Source of the DNA: Plasmodium brasilianum
Lineage: Eukaryota > Apicomplexa > Aconoidasida > Haemosporida > Plasmodiidae
Direction of reading: 5' to 3'
DNA length: 64,000 nt
NCBI RefSeq assembly: GCF_023973825.1
Contig: NC_090127.1
Span: 558,001-622,000, forward strand
Each line of letters begins with the position of its first letter. The first letter of the stretch is position 1. Below, piece by piece: positions 36,880 to 50,183 of this stretch. The translations under genes and the position numbers were made by a program. Below the pieces are notes generated by a model. The model was not told the origin of the DNA. It did not search any database and saw only the letters and a list, made by a program, of their open reading frames with translations.

Positions 36880-37350
36880 CTAACTCTTCTTTTTATTTTT
36901 TGAATATTTTTCCGCAATTGCCTTCCCATGTGGGTCTTCATAAGTCAATGTTTTTAAGTAATGCACAATGTCAACCCTATCTTGAAGATTTGAAATTCCT
37001 TTGAAGTTCATACCAATATTCGCTTCAACGAACTGTTTTGGATTTTTCATATATTTTAGTAAATTTATATCATTCCATATTATTCCTGACGAGCTCATAT
37101 CCTGTGAAACTTGAAATGGAGAATTTCCTTTGCTCATCCCGGCTGTTCTATTATAAACATTGAATAAGGAAGGTCCCCAACTTGTAAATCCCGAATTTGA
37201 CTGACTATTATCTGGAGCTATTGAATGACACTGTTTACAATGTTTTTTAAACAGTTTTTCACCTTTTACCTTGTCCCCTTCGGGTAACACAAATGTGGTT
37301 GAAAATTCGTCGTCTAACAAATCATTCTTTTTATTATTATTCAATTTCAT
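36880..37350 (-). CDS. mitochondrial cytochrome c (cytochrome c-2 type)
   Basis: Single-exon gene, 156 residues. The heme site CKQCH is at 38-42 and the distal axial methionine is in NIGMNFKGI (Met114). GPSLFNVYNRTAG and YLKTLTYED also match mitochondrial class I cytochrome c, the soluble carrier between complex III and complex IV. It is longer than the usual 105-115 residues, with a 25-residue N-terminal extension and a basic tail (KNKKKS). Plasmodium has two cytochrome c genes, and the divergent sequence and extended ends fit the second one (c-2); that assignment is from memory of gene order. Like other cytochromes c it has no cleavable presequence. Confidence 0.92.
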   Translation of the reverse strand: MKLNNNKKNDLLDDEFSTTFVLPEGDKVKGEKLFKKHCKQCHSIAPDNSQSNSGFTSWGPSLFNVYNRTAGMSKGNSPFQVSQDMSSSGIIWNDINLLKYMKNPKQFVEANIGMNFKGISNLQDRVDIVHYLKTLTYEDPHGKAIAEKYSKNKKKS

Positions 37351-37717
37351 TTTATTTTTAACTTTTCATGCACACACACATTATTTGCTTTATTGTTTTT
37401 TTGTTTTTTTTATTTTAACTAGCTTTATTTCACTGCGAGTATAAAAATTTTTATAGCAACAGTAACTTTTATTCATTTATTTTTTTCCTTTTTTTATTGC
37501 GTGTACATGTGTTTTTTTCTACAGTTCTGCTTAACATTCGTATGTTCTTGATTAATATTGCTACCTCAGTATCTTCTTTTTTCGTTTTTACTCTGTTTAA
37601 ATAGTAAAATATTTAAATAAAAAAAAAAACAGAAATGTAAAAAAACGTAGAGAGAAAAAACAAAAAGAGAAATTACGAAACATACATTTAAATAAACTTA
37701 ATTATCACATTAATTCC

Positions 37718-38250
37718 ATGTATAACAAAATTACGTACTCGTTTACATTAATTTCTAGTAGCTTATTTTAACTTATGCAAGGAAAAACGGTTAAATATTA
37801 TTATATACATAAAAAGCTAGAAAAAAAAAAAAAATACATATACAGGGTAATAATTCCTTTTAATTAATCCTAATTTATTGCGATAGATATATATACACAT
37901 ATATACGTGCATTCTATTTTTTCTCTTTGCAGTGCTGAATTGCAATGTTCAAAAGAAATAGAGACATTTTTAATTGAAAGGTTTGTTTTACATATATATA
38001 CACATACAGTTATTTTATAAATATACTGACAATTATTTGCCATGAAAAATTCAAGCTGTGCTGACAAATGAAAAATGTTTATAAGATTTGGAGAAAAACG
38101 AAAAAAAAAAAAAAGATAACGGATATTATAGATATTGAATTATCCTCAACCTATATCACCAGTTGTAAAAAATTAATTTTGCTTAACTTTTTAAAGAATA
38201 AGAATTTTTTCAAATTTAAGTGCTTGCCATTGGGTAAAAAAAATTGTTAA
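37718..38250 (+). CDS. candidate three-exon small cysteine-containing protein (unproven)
   Basis: Proposed exons are 37718-37734, 37933-37980 and 38163-38250, giving 50 residues. The middle exon is the best-supported part: an acceptor ctctttgcag, then an open stretch reading AELQCSKEIETFLIE, then a donor AAAG/gtttg. The third exon reads SCKKLILLNFLKNK and ends GKKNC. Frames agree across both junctions. The first exon (five codons) is weak, and another acceptor at 38054 would end the protein after SCADK. The amphipathic, cysteine-spaced look resembles small mitochondrial intermembrane-space proteins, but I cannot place it in a family. Confidence 0.25.
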
Positions 38251-38664
38251 AAGGCAAAATAAGAACACATTTCTTTTTGAAGATTAATTATTTTTTTTGT
38301 GAAATAAATGAGGAAGGCAAAATATGTGGAAAAAAAAAAAAAAGTACATATATTTATATATATATATGTTTAAGTATATACACCACATGGTGACTTAATT
38401 TTTACCTTCATTTTTTAGTTATTATAATTCACCTTAAAAAATTTGCACCATTTATTAATAATGAAAACCTTATCGATAAAATAAAATTTGAAAAACACAC
38501 TAATTATTAGACTCAAATTTTATAAACAGAGCTCTTGCATATGCAGCAATAACACAAATAAAAAAATATATGCGTTATTTTCCATACAATGCCATAAATT
38601 ACATTATGCGCATCGAACAAGTAATATTTTTGTTGTTTTAGTAAAACATTCTAAAATTAGAAAA

Positions 38665-38740
38665 TATAAATTAGGAATTATAAATTAGGAATTATAAATT
38701 AGGAATTATAAATTAGGAATTATAAATTAGGAATTACAAA
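38665..38740. repeat. 14-bp tandem repeat
   Basis: About five copies of ataaattaggaatt in the cytochrome c / M1 aminopeptidase intergenic region. Confidence 0.9.
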
Positions 38741-39575
38741 TTATAAAATAAAAATCAAAATTACTAGTGTTTTTCCCTTTAAATAAAAGTAATTATATAA
38801 AAAAATAATGAAACGAATTATGGCAAAATAAAAGAATTGCAGCATATGTATACTCCCTAGAAAACCATCCATGTGGTTAAAAGTAAAATGTAATATTGCA
38901 ATTGTTGCCGCCTGACTGCATGTAATTTAATTACTCCTTTTTTCTTTTCTGTTCTTAATTTTACATAGACTTAAACTACTCTTATAAAACATTAAAACAT
39001 CTATGAAAAGAAGAAAAATTCCGTAACAACATTAATATATGAGAATTATATATATTCCTTAATTTTTCCCCTTTACTAATTATGTTAAAACAAGGGATTG
39101 AAAAAATTAAAATATTAAAATTTACCAATATTTTTACAAAAAATATACATAAATATAACCGCTGTATGCACAAATTTACATTTGCTTTTCAAGATGGTTA
39201 AATAAATATATACATAACATATAAAAATAGAGATTTATTAATGTTCATTAAATTAAAACCCCATGCGTAGATATCAATCATCATGCGCTTCATTAGAAAT
39301 AAAAGAACATTATAACATGTTGTAAATGTGGAATTGCAAAATTTGGGAGAATAAAAAATAATATGGTACTTTTTCTATGAAACTTTTTTATTTTTCGCAT
39401 TTTTCTTTACAAAAATGTTCAAAACTTTTATAACCTTTTTAATTTAAGCTTATTTATATATATTATGGAAATTAAAATTTCAAAAAAGGAAAAAATATAA
39501 TAAATATATATATGAATAAAATAAATTTTCCATTTTTAACTTGAAATTTTCTGTGTTTAAACATTAAAACATTAA

Positions 39576-39607
<32 letters not shown>

Positions 39608-40469
39608 CACGAAAAAAAAAAGTATAATAATAAATGTTTTTTTATTTTATTATGTGATAAAAAGAAAAGGAAAAGGAAAAACGTAGAGAAGGGTACCTTG
39701 TAGTATTTTTTAGAAAAATCGAAACCACTAAATTACATAATACATAGGAGGTTCATTCTAATTATATATTATTATTAATATATTATTAATTAAATGTATA
39801 TATATCTAGTACAAGTTTTCCACGTAAAAAATTTATATATAATTATATATTTAAAAAAAAGGTATCTTTTTTTTAAAAGGAAATAAGTTAAAAGTTACAA
39901 TTTATATGTAAGAAGAAATTATTTGATATAAAATTAAAATTTTTTTAAATTTATATTAGAACCTTATGAAAATGAATTATACTACCATGTTATAATTTGC
40001 TTTTATATATTTGATGATATAAAAGTACTTTAGTTATTTGATCACTCCTTACAAGAAATTTCAGAGATATTTAATTTAAAATTTTAAGAGAAAGAAGAAA
40101 GAATATAAGAGTTCAAAAAATTTAAATGATATAAACATACAAAAAAATAAAAAAATATAACATTACGTAAAATAATATGCTATGCATGGTGCTCAATACA
40201 TGAGTTTTAAAGATCAGGATCTTCAGCATCATATACAAAGAATTACATGCTGTTAAATATATAAGCAGTAAACGTGAACTGTTTATTTTTTATATATAAA
40301 TGTATACATTTATTTATAAATACACGCCTGACGCACCTTTTTAAGCGAAGTTGAACACATTTAATTTGTTTGCACAGAGTGTAAATGAATTTTAATTACC
40401 TTTTAATTTTTTAATTTTTTATTTTATTTTATTTTTTTTTTTTTTTTTTAAAATAATTTTTTTTGCAAA

Positions 40470-43400
40470 ATGATATTGAAAAAACTTTTAAATTTTAATA
40501 TATTTCTTGTAACAGTTTTATCCTTAGCAAATACAAATTATGATAAGAAAAATACGTGTATGATAAAAAATATTTTTCGAAACAATTCATCCAGTATAGT
40601 TGGTCGCTTGCTAAATGTAAATTCAAATAAAAAAAAGTTAAGCACGCATATAAATTTCCCGTCCCTGATTTATGAACAAATTAAATTTTCCAAATTTTTG
40701 AATCTTGATAATATCTTTGAGAAGGATATTATTAAGAGTATTAAGCACAAAATAAAGAGACCCCCATCATATATCATACAGAAAAGACTAATGAGTGAAA
40801 AGGGAGATAATAATAACAATAGTAACAATAGCAGTGTAAATAATGAGAAAAAAAGGCAGGGTGTTATAACAAGTAATAATGATGGAGCTGATGACAAGAG
40901 GTTAAAGTCCACAAATGAAAGTGATTTAGGAGTAACCGGAACAAATGATATGAATAACGGCGGTATAAGCAACAACAATAATGGCGCTAACAATAGCGGT
41001 AATGGAAATGCTGGTGGTAAGAAGGACCCAAAAATTCATTACCGAACAGACTACAGAGCATCTGGATTTGCTATTAATAATGTAACACTGAATATAAATA
41101 TATATGACAATGAAACAACAGTGAGATCTATGCTTGATATGATGACTAGTGAACATTATTCAGGAGAAGATTTAGTTTTCGATGGTGTAGGATTGAAAAT
41201 CAATGAAATATCACTTGATAACAAAAAATTAGTTGAAGGAGAACAATATACGTATGATAATGAATTTTTAACTATATTTTCCAAGTATGTTCCAAAGGGA
41301 AAATTTGTATTCGGTTCGGAAGTTATAATACATCCAGAGACGAATTATGCATTAACTGGTTTATACAAATCGAAGAATATAATAGTTTCTCAATGTGAAG
41401 CTACAGGATTTCGTCGTATAACATTTTTTATTGATAGACCAGATATGATGGCAAAGTATGATGTAACACTAACAGCTGAGAAGGCAAAATACCCCATACT
41501 TTTAAGTAATGGAGATAAATTAAATGAATTTGAAATACCAGGAGGTAGACATGGTGCAAGATTTAATGATCCTCATTTGAAACCATGCTATTTATTTGCT
41601 GTAGTTGCAGGAGACCTTAAACATTTAAGTGATAAGTATGTTACCAAGTTTTCAAAAAGAAATGTAGAATTATATGTTTTTGCTGAAGAAAAATATGTAT
41701 CAAAATTAAAATGGGCTTTAGAATGTCTAAAAAAAGCTATGAAATTTGATGAAGATTATTTTGGTTTAGAATATGATTTATCTAGATTGAATTTAGTGGC
41801 TGTATCCGATTTCAATGTTGGTGCAATGGAAAATAAAGGATTAAATATATTTAATGCAAATTCATTGTTAGCTTCTAAAAAAACATCCATCGATTTTTCA
41901 TATGAACGAATATTAACAGTTGTAGGTCATGAGTATTTTCACAATTATACAGGTAATAGAGTTACACTAAGAGATTGGTTTCAATTAACATTAAAAGAAG
42001 GATTAACAGTACATAGAGAAAATTTATTCTCTGAACAAACTACCAAAACTGCTACATTCAGATTAGACCATGTTGATTTGATTAGAAGTGTTCAATTTTT
42101 AGAAGATTCCTCTCCTTTGTCTCATCCAATAAGACCAGAATCTTATGTTAGTATGGAAAATTTTTATACTACAACAGTATATGATAAAGGTAGTGAAGTT
42201 ATGAGAATGTACCAAACAATTTTAGGTGATGAGTATTATAAAAAAGGTATGGAAATTTATATTAAAAAAAATGATGGAGGTACAGCAACATGTGAAGATT
42301 TTAATAGTGCAATGAATGAAGCATATAAATTAAAAAAAGGGGATAGTTCATATAATTTAGACCAATATTTATTATGGTATTCTCAAAGTGGAACACCACA
42401 TGTTACTGCAGAATATATATATGATGAACACAAGAAAACTTTTACCATTAATGTAAGTCAGTACACAAATCCTGATGAAAATCAAAAAGAAAAGAAGGCA
42501 TTATTCATTCCAATGAAAGTTGGTTTTATTAACCCACGTACAGGAAAAGAAGAAATTCCTGAAATTACATATGAATTTAAAAAGGATAAAGAAACTTTTG
42601 TTATTTATAATGTCAATGAAAAACCTATTCCATCACTTTTCAGAGGATTTAGTGCACCTGTTTATATTAAAGACAATTTAACGGACGAAGAACGTATATT
42701 ATTATTAAAATATGACACAGATTCCTTTGTTAGATATAATGTATGTGTTGATTTGTATATGAAACAAATTGAAAAGAATTATAATGAATTGTTACAGGCC
42801 AAAAGTTCACAGGGAAATACCGACATATGTGCAAGTAATGCAGTGAATAATGATGTGAATGCTGGAGGAGATGCTACCTTACATGGTGTGGAAAAATCAA
42901 ATCTAACCCCTGTTAGTGAAGACTTTATTAATGCTATGAAATATTTCTTGGAAGATGAACATGCAGATCCTGGCTTCAAGTCCTATATAATAACTCTTCC
43001 TCGTGATAGATATATTATAAATCATATAAAAAATGTTGACACAGATGTGCTAGCTGATACGAGAGACTTTATTTATAAACAAATTGGTGATAAATTAAAT
43101 GATCTTTATTTTAAAATATTCAAGAAGATTGAATCAAAAGCAGATGATATGACACATTTTAATGATGAATCTTATGTAGACTTTGAACAAATCAATATGA
43201 GAAAATTAAGAAATACTTTGTTAACTCTATTAAGTAAAGCCAAATATCCAAATATGTTAGATCATATTATGCAACATTCCAACTCCCCATATCCATCTAA
43301 CTGGCTTACTAGTTTTGCAGTCTCAGCATATTATGATAAATATTTTGAACTGTATGATAAGACCTATCAACTTTCCAAAGACGACGAATTACTTTTACAA

Positions 43401-43775
43401 GAATGGTTAAAAACAGCATCGAGATCTGATAGAAGTGATATATATGATATTATAAAAAAGCTAGAAACTGAAGTTTTAAAAGATAGTAAAAACCCAAATG
43501 TTATTAGAGCAGTATATCTTCCATTTACGTTCAACTTAAGGTACTTTAATGATATATCGGGAAAGGGATACAAATTATTAGCAGATGTTATTATGAAAGT
43601 TGATAAGTTCAATCCTATGGTAGCAACACAGTTATGTGATCCATTTAAATTATGGAATAAGTTAGACTTAAAAAGACAAGATTTAATGCTTAGCGAAATG
43701 AACAGAGTACTAGAAATGGAAAACATTTCAAATAACTTAAAGGAATACTTACTAAGATTAACAAACAAATTGTAG
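40470..43775 (+). CDS. M1AAP: M1-family alanyl aminopeptidase
   Basis: Zinc aminopeptidase that frees N-terminal residues from haemoglobin-derived peptides; the P. falciparum enzyme is PF3D7_1311800 (PfA-M1). Single exon, 1101 residues. The N terminus (residues about 5-24, [20 protein letters not shown]) is a signal-anchor-like hydrophobic stretch, then Asn-rich low complexity to about 185. The catalytic part starts near [21 protein letters not shown] is present ([10 protein letters not shown], Glu454). The zinc site HEYFH is at 487-491, with the third ligand Glu510 in LTLKEGLT. The end ([14 protein letters not shown]) matches the known protein. A 25-30-residue insert with [12 protein letters not shown] lies near residue 795. 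Relation to the known enzyme is unmistakable; the insertions make it a different species. Confidence 0.97.
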   Translation: MILKKLLNFNIFLVTVLSLANTNYDKKNTCMIKNIFRNNSSSIVGRLLNVNSNKKKLSTHINFPSLIYEQIKFSKFLNLDNIFEKDIIKSIKHKIKRPPSYIIQKRLMSEKGDNNNNSNNSSVNNEKKRQGVITSNNDGADDKRLKSTNESDLGVTGTNDMNNGGISNNNNGANNSGNGNAGGKKDPKIHYRTDYRASGFAINNVTLNINIYDNETTVRSMLDMMTSEHYSGEDLVFDGVGLKINEISLDNKKLVEGEQYTYDNEFLTIFSKYVPKGKFVFGSEVIIHPETNYALTGLYKSKNIIVSQCEATGFRRITFFIDRPDMMAKYDVTLTAEKAKYPILLSNGDKLNEFEIPGGRHGARFNDPHLKPCYLFAVVAGDLKHLSDKYVTKFSKRNVELYVFAEEKYVSKLKWALECLKKAMKFDEDYFGLEYDLSRLNLVAVSDFNVGAMENKGLNIFNANSLLASKKTSIDFSYERILTVVGHEYFHNYTGNRVTLRDWFQLTLKEGLTVHRENLFSEQTTKTATFRLDHVDLIRSVQFLEDSSPLSHPIRPESYVSMENFYTTTVYDKGSEVMRMYQTILGDEYYKKGMEIYIKKNDGGTATCEDFNSAMNEAYKLKKGDSSYNLDQYLLWYSQSGTPHVTAEYIYDEHKKTFTINVSQYTNPDENQKEKKALFIPMKVGFINPRTGKEEIPEITYEFKKDKETFVIYNVNEKPIPSLFRGFSAPVYIKDNLTDEERILLLKYDTDSFVRYNVCVDLYMKQIEKNYNELLQAKSSQGNTDICASNAVNNDVNAGGDATLHGVEKSNLTPVSEDFINAMKYFLEDEHADPGFKSYIITLPRDRYIINHIKNVDTDVLADTRDFIYKQIGDKLNDLYFKIFKKIESKADDMTHFNDESYVDFEQINMRKLRNTLLTLLSKAKYPNMLDHIMQHSNSPYPSNWLTSFAVSAYYDKYFELYDKTYQLSKDDELLLQEWLKTASRSDRSDIYDIIKKLETEVLKDSKNPNVIRAVYLPFTFNLRYFNDISGKGYKLLADVIMKVDKFNPMVATQLCDPFKLWNKLDLKRQDLMLSEMNRVLEMENISNNLKEYLLRLTNKL

Positions 43776-43858
43776 GAAGATTGTCATCCTTGTTGTATAA
43801 TAATATATTTTAACTGCTTTTATGAAATGAGACCTTTGTGCAGCATATTCGTGTGAAG

Positions 43859-43893
<35 letters not shown>

Positions 43894-44214
43894 ACACAAA
43901 TACAATACAAATACATATATATACATGTATATACATGTATACATACCCATATACACACCCGTACACAGATATATATCTTTATTTTTTCCATTTAATGCTG
44001 CATATATCAAGTATACACTGCTGTAGCATATGTAGAAAGTTATTATATATAAATATTTTTGCAAAATTTTAATTTTTTGTTCAGAAGAAAAAAAAAAAAA
44101 AAAAAAAAAAATTACATCATTATGAACGCTAGCTATATCACGAATTCATAAAAGGAACTCAGCTTTGTATTCATTAATCGGTTAATTGATTAAAGAAAAA
44201 CTCAGGCATCCAGG

Positions 44215-44271
44215 ATGGGCGCATTTTCATATACGCATAAGCATAAATGTAAACATATATATGTGCAACTG

Positions 44272-44320
<49 letters not shown>

Positions 44321-44463
44321 CATTTATCTTATGCACCTTGAGGAACAGAACATTTTGTCGCTTTAATTTTTTCGTGTGCTTTTCACGCGCAAACCTAAAT
44401 GCGGCTAAACAAGCAGCTACAATTATATCTTATCAAGGATTATTGTGTAAAAAGTTCACTTAA
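44215..44463 (+). CDS. possible small ORF (doubtful)
   Basis: An 82-codon frame from ATG 44215. Its middle is only (TA)n and not credible as protein, but the last 30 codons (SRANLNAAKQAATIISYQ, then GLLCKKFT) look like ordinary coding sequence, and an acceptor-like aacag precedes them at about 44346-44350. It might be a short spliced gene with the TA run in an intron. No homologue recognised. Confidence 0.18.
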
Positions 44464-45626
44464 TATTTTTTATATTATTTGGATTATAATAAAATTAAAA
44501 ATATGCCTTTAAAGGTATTTTTGTAACGTATATATGATTAAACCATTTGTGGGTATAGGTTTTGTGTACCGACGAAGTTACATTTGAATATATGCATTTC
44601 GTACAAATTAGTACGCTACACATATATATATATACAGAGAGAGAGAGACCCACATGTGTACATATGTATAATCATATAAGCAATATGATCATTTCTGCCT
44701 TTTTGCATATATGATAATTTGCATCCGTTTTAACGCAAATTAGCAAGAATGAAGTTAACCTTACGTACCACTAAAATGTTTGACCAGTTTTTCACTAATT
44801 GATGGTAAAAACTTGAACAGTCAGTAGAACTATGTTCACATTTGTAAAAAATGTTTACAGCTGTACATAAATAAATCAAACCAAACATATGTAATTTTAT
44901 TCTTTATATATATAATGAAACACCTTTTTATTCATATTTTTAATTACAATTTTCTGTTTTTTCCTGACTATTCAAAAATATACTAAATTCACAATTTAAC
45001 AAAAGCAGGAATATATGCATTCCCATACACTTTCTAAAATTAATGACCCGTTCACTCATTAAAGTATTTAGGACTAATGAAAAAGATTTACATTTTGCAT
45101 TCGAAATTGGAATGAATGATTATATAGCGCCTATAAATTAAACAGAGGGCTACATATTTTAACGTACACATTTTTCCGAGAAATAACTCAAATATTCATT
45201 TCAGCTGTTTTTGTTCTCACACAATAAAAAAAAAAAATTGTATAGAATTAAATTAAATTATATTTTATTGTATTGTATTATATTAACATAAAATAATATA
45301 GCCAGACTTTCCCTACAGATAAATGAATTATCGAGTTGACGTATAAATTAACCTTCAATTGTTATGTAAATTGTTCACGGATACTGTTTTTGCTATAAAT
45401 ATTCAAATGCACTCGCAAAAATGTGTAAATAAGTGTAATGATGTATATTTAAGAAAAAAAAGCACACTACTGCCTTCGCCTTGAAATGTTCTTTTTTCTT
45501 TCAATATGGAAAAAATTATAATTATTTTTTAAATAAAAAAAAAAAAAAAGTTATCCACTTTCTTATAATAATTGCTATGTATTATATACCCAACGACTGA
45601 ACAGTAATGATAAAAATAGTGTAGCC

Positions 45627-45659
<33 letters not shown>

Positions 45660-46049
45660 AAACGTATGTAATATATATATATGTATATATATATATATGT
45701 GTATGTATTATATATATGTATCATGCATATATACGTAAGCGCATACGTGTGCAAATGCATACACATTAATATACACATAAGCAAATACTTGACCACTGCG
45801 CAAAATTGCCAAAATGCTAGATTATAATTTTAACATAAAATTTTAAAAGCACATAATATATTTTCATTCAGTGATCCATATATAGATACGTTCACACATA
45901 TTTAATATATTTTACTTTGGTTAAAGGTAAAAGAAAAAATTTTAAAATAATTCAAAGAGCAAATTTCATATGTGACAAGGCACAATGAATATTTTTTTTG
46001 ACACAAATGCGTATGAACAAAAATGGGTAAATTTTTAAAGTGTTAAAAA

Positions 46050-46232
46050 AGAAAAGATAAGATAAGAAAAAGATAAGAAAAGAAAAAGATAAGAAAAGAA
46101 AAAGATAAGAAAAGAAAAAGATAAGAAAAGAAAAAGATAAGAAAAGAAAAAGATAAGAAAAGAAAAAGATAAGAAAAGAAAAAGATAAGAAAAGAAAAAG
46201 ATAAGAAAAGAAAAAGATAAGAAAAGAAAAAG
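46050..46232. repeat. 16-bp purine tandem repeat
   Basis: About eleven copies of gataagaaaagaaaaa, all-purine apart from one t per unit. The opposite-strand frames rich in Phe, Leu, Ser and Tyr are artefacts. Confidence 0.92.
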
Positions 46233-46431
46233 ATATGAAAAAGAATAAGAATAAGAATAAGAATAAGGAATTGAAACAATACAATGCAAAAGAGGCAGTT
46301 AAGGAAATAATTTTAAAATGTTTTGAAAAATACGCATTTTTATATATATTATCGATAAAGAAAAAACAGTGATATGATATAATATATATATATATATATT
46401 AAATATCAGATATATGTTTGAAAAACCAATG

Positions 46432-46590
46432 TAACGAATATAACGAATGAAACGAATATAACGAATGAAACGAATATAACGAATGAAACGAATATAACGA
46501 ATGAAACGAATATAACGAATGAAACGAATATAACGAATGAAACGAATATAACAAATGAAACGAATATAACGAATGCAACGAATGTACGAA
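46432..46590. repeat. 18-bp tandem repeat
   Basis: About eight and a half copies of an 18-bp unit, cgaatataacgaatgaaa. Because 18 is a multiple of three, an RFIRYI-type frame is open on the minus strand; I regard it as spurious. Confidence 0.92.
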
Positions 46591-47105
46591 AGTACGAACG
46601 TGCTAATTACATAAAATTTACAGTGACACGATATTGCCTCCTTTTTGCGGAATTGAAGGCATAAATACATTTTACGCATTTTTAAGGTGGAATAATTTTT
46701 CACAAGATAAAATAAAAATGAGAACTGTGTTTACCATTTTTAAGGACAATTCAAAGATTAAATTTTTTCCTTATTAAGCGTTTGATAATTTTATAAAGAT
46801 ATATGTGTGTATAATTATTTATTTAAGCATATTTGTAAATTATTCAATAATGTGACTGTTTTGGGAAGTACACCTTCTATTTACACAAATTTCAACATTT
46901 TATATAACATTTTTTTTTTTTTTTTTTTGTGGGTACTCGTAATTCTTACCTATTTTTTATTACGCTTTACGTATTACATTTTTGCCATCTGCATTTCCAT
47001 ATCTCTATTTACTTATTACACTTTTCCAATAGCACTTTTTTTGTGTCCCTAAGCGGTCTACTTCTTTACACTTGCTATATATATTTTTTTTTTTTTTTCC
47101 GAAAA

Positions 47106-48941
47106 ATGACAAAAGCAACAACTGAAAATGAAGAACCTGGTATAGTTTACAAAGTAGCAGGGTCCCTGGTTATAGCAGAGAATATGAGTGGGACAAGAAT
47201 GTACGAGCTAGCTAAAGTAGGATGGAACAAATTAGTAGGGGAAATTATAAGATTAGAAGGGAATTATGCATATATACAAGTGTACGAAGACACATCTGGT
47301 TTATCTGTAGGAGATCCTGTAACAAAAACAGGAAATGCTTTATCTGTAGAATTAGGACCAGGAATATTAGATAACATATATGATGGTATTCAAAGACCAT
47401 TAGAAAGAATTGCAAATGTATGTGGTGATGTGTACATATTTAAAGGAATTGATATGACTTCTTTAGATCATGAAAAACAGTGGAATTTTTATGCTGATAA
47501 AAATGTAAAAATAAATGATATAGTAACAGGTGGAGATATGTTTGGATATGTAGATGAAAATAAATTATTTAAAGAACATAAAATTATGGCCCCACCTAAT
47601 GCTAAAGGTCGTGTTACGTATATTGCACCTGATGGAACATATACATTAAAAGACAAAATATTTGAATTAGAATATCAGGGGAAAAAGTTTACTTATGGTT
47701 TATCTCATTTATGGCCAGTAAGAGAACCTAGACCTGTTCTAGAAAAAGTAACAGGTGATACATTATTATTAACAGGACAAAGAGTTTTAGATTCATTATT
47801 TCCAACAGTACAAGGTGGTACTTGTGCTATTCCAGGTGCATTTGGTTGTGGAAAGACATGTGTATCTCAAGCTTTATCAAAATATTCGAATAGTGAAGTA
47901 ATTATATATGTTGGATGTGGAGAAAGAGGTAATGAAATGGCTGAAATTTTATCAGATTTTCCTGAATTAACAACAAAAGTAGATAATGAAGATGTTGGAA
48001 TAATGCAAAGAACATGCTTAGTAGCCAATACTTCAAATATGCCTGTTGCAGCTAGAGAAGCTAGTATTTATACTGGTATTACTTTATGTGAATATTTCCG
48101 TGATATGGGTTATAATGCTACTATGATGGCAGATAGTACAAGTAGATGGGCAGAGGCATTAAGAGAAATATCAGGACGATTAGCTGAAATGCCTGCTGAT
48201 AGTGGATATCCAGCTTATTTAGGTGCAAGATTAGCTTCTTTTTATGAGCGTGCAGGTAAAGTCAAATGTATTGGTTCTCCATCTCGCATGGGATCAATAA
48301 CAATCGTAGGTGCTGTATCACCTCCAGGTGGAGATTTTTCTGATCCTGTTACTACTGCAACTATGTCTATTGTTCAAGCTTTTTGGGGATTAGACAAAAA
48401 ACTTGCACAAAGGAAACATTTCCCTTCAGTTAATTGGTCAACCTCTTTTTCAAAATATGTTAGACAATTAGAACAATATTTTGATAATTTTGATCAAGAC
48501 TTTTTATCCTTAAGGCAAAAAATAAGTGATATATTACAACAAGAAAGTGATTTAAATGATATCGTACAACTAGTAGGAAAAGATTCTTTATCAGAAGATC
48601 AAAAGGTTGTAATGGAAGTTGCAAAAATCATTAGAGAAGATTTCCTTCAACAAAATGCATTTAGTGATTATGATTACATGTGTCCTTTACAAAAAACTGT
48701 AGGTATGATGAAAATCATTTGCCATTTTTATGGACAATGCTTGCGAACATTGCAAGAATATGATTCAAGGGAAAGAAAAATTGGATGGGGCTCTATATAT
48801 AATACTCTAAGACCTACCATTAACAAAATTACCCACATGAAATTTGAATCCCCTAAGAATACAGATGAGTACTTTAAAAAATACTTCAAAGCCCTGGAGG
48901 AGGAGATAACTGTGGGGTTGCGTAACCTGGTTGAAAAGTAG
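47106..48941 (+). CDS. vapA: V-type proton ATPase catalytic subunit A
   Basis: Catalytic subunit of the V1 sector, which drives proton transport across vacuolar and plasma membranes. Single exon, 611 residues, the length known for Plasmodium VapA. The P-loop GAFGCGKT is at 244-251. Other signatures are [51 protein letters not shown] and [20 protein letters not shown]. The frame is open upstream to 46929 through T-rich sequence, but ATG 47106 starts [19 protein letters not shown], which aligns with other subunit A proteins. Confidence 0.97.
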   Translation: MTKATTENEEPGIVYKVAGSLVIAENMSGTRMYELAKVGWNKLVGEIIRLEGNYAYIQVYEDTSGLSVGDPVTKTGNALSVELGPGILDNIYDGIQRPLERIANVCGDVYIFKGIDMTSLDHEKQWNFYADKNVKINDIVTGGDMFGYVDENKLFKEHKIMAPPNAKGRVTYIAPDGTYTLKDKIFELEYQGKKFTYGLSHLWPVREPRPVLEKVTGDTLLLTGQRVLDSLFPTVQGGTCAIPGAFGCGKTCVSQALSKYSNSEVIIYVGCGERGNEMAEILSDFPELTTKVDNEDVGIMQRTCLVANTSNMPVAAREASIYTGITLCEYFRDMGYNATMMADSTSRWAEALREISGRLAEMPADSGYPAYLGARLASFYERAGKVKCIGSPSRMGSITIVGAVSPPGGDFSDPVTTATMSIVQAFWGLDKKLAQRKHFPSVNWSTSFSKYVRQLEQYFDNFDQDFLSLRQKISDILQQESDLNDIVQLVGKDSLSEDQKVVMEVAKIIREDFLQQNAFSDYDYMCPLQKTVGMMKIICHFYGQCLRTLQEYDSRERKIGWGSIYNTLRPTINKITHMKFESPKNTDEYFKKYFKALEEEITVGLRNLVEK

Positions 48942-50152
48942 ATACGTTGTGCATATATATATATATATATATATAAATATATGCATGGTTGTATATGTGT
49001 GTGTATTTCTATGTGTATGCATATTTATGTGAGAGTACACACACGCCTACTTATCGTGGATGAAAAAATATGACGTATATATTATAATACCACCTTTTTA
49101 GTACTGAGAAGTGAAATTTTAAATTAAGATCATTTTTTGTATTTTTGTTTATATCATATATTTGAGCATTAATCAATATTTCCATATTTCCATTTTTCCA
49201 TTACCCCATATACTCATTATCTTTTTTTCCCATTATCCTATTTTCCCACCATAATTTTTTTTCCTCTTTAATGTATGTTTAATGTTTTAAGAATATGCCA
49301 TTTATTTCAAAGAGTGTAAGAAGTTCATATGCATTTACGTCTCTTCTTTTTTTCCCATTCATGTTACAGCACAAAAATTTATTTTTGTGCATGCCTTGAT
49401 TTTTAATGAAAAATTTACTTTTTCCTGTTTTTTCCATTTTTTCTATATTTTTCCACCTTATTTCCATTTTATTTCCATCTTGTTTCTACCTTTTTTCCAT
49501 TTTTTTCAATTTTCTTTTCTTTTTTTTATTTTTTTAAAGGACAAATCCAATATTATTTTTAATTTTTTTTTTTTTTTTTTTTCATTTGTTTATTATAAAT
49601 AAGGGTGGCATATATATATTTGCTCCCATACACCCAAGGAATGTAAACATATTCAACTCGCATATATGTGTATATATATACATATGTATGTATATACGTA
49701 TGAACATTTAAGTAATCCCTTAATTTTTTATTTTTATAAAGTTTTTGCTGCGTTATTTAACGAATGCATTAATAATACGTATGTATATATATATATATAA
49801 TATATATTTATATATGGGAACACATATATAAACTACCAGTTCTTATGCACACCTTCATTTCAGTTTTCATTTACTCCTCCATTTATTGTATATTAAAATT
49901 TATTATTGCATTTTATGCACATTGCTATATGTTAAGATCGGCGTTATATTTCTTTCTTGAGAATAGGAAAATTAATCAAAAAAAAAAAAAGAGTCAAATA
50001 AAAGAAAAGGGATATATGTAATTATAACTAAAAATGAAATACATCAAATTAATACAAAAGTTCAGGATAAAAGGAAAAGACTAAAAAAAAAAAAAAAAAA
50101 TATTGGATTTTTCCTTTAAAAAAATAAAATAAAATAAAATAACACTGGATTT

Positions 50153-50183
<31 letters not shown>

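Larger units (their letters stand above)
37351..40469. other. divergent promoter region, cytochrome c and M1 aminopeptidase
   Basis: 3.1 kb of A/T-rich sequence. Includes a candidate small spliced gene (37718-38250), a 14-bp array (38665-38740), an A-run of about 25 at 39583-39607 and many short AT repeats. The final 500 bp before the aminopeptidase are typical promoter/5' UTR. Confidence 0.55.
43776..47105. other. intergenic region, M1 aminopeptidase to V-ATPase A
   Basis: 3.3 kb between two plus-strand genes. Contains poly-A (43865-43890, 44090-44110), (TA)n (44287-44318), tandem arrays at 46050-46232 and 46432-46590, and a possible small ORF at 44215-44463. Sequence just before the V-ATPase start is T-rich. 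No other supported gene. Confidence 0.55.

Noticed and set aside
45952..46289. Minus-strand frames of LFLSFSFLIFFF repeats
   Set aside because: Antisense of the 16-bp purine array.
46299..46703. 134-codon minus-strand frame with RFIRYI repeats
   Set aside because: Produced by the 18-bp array; its flanks carry no recognisable protein.
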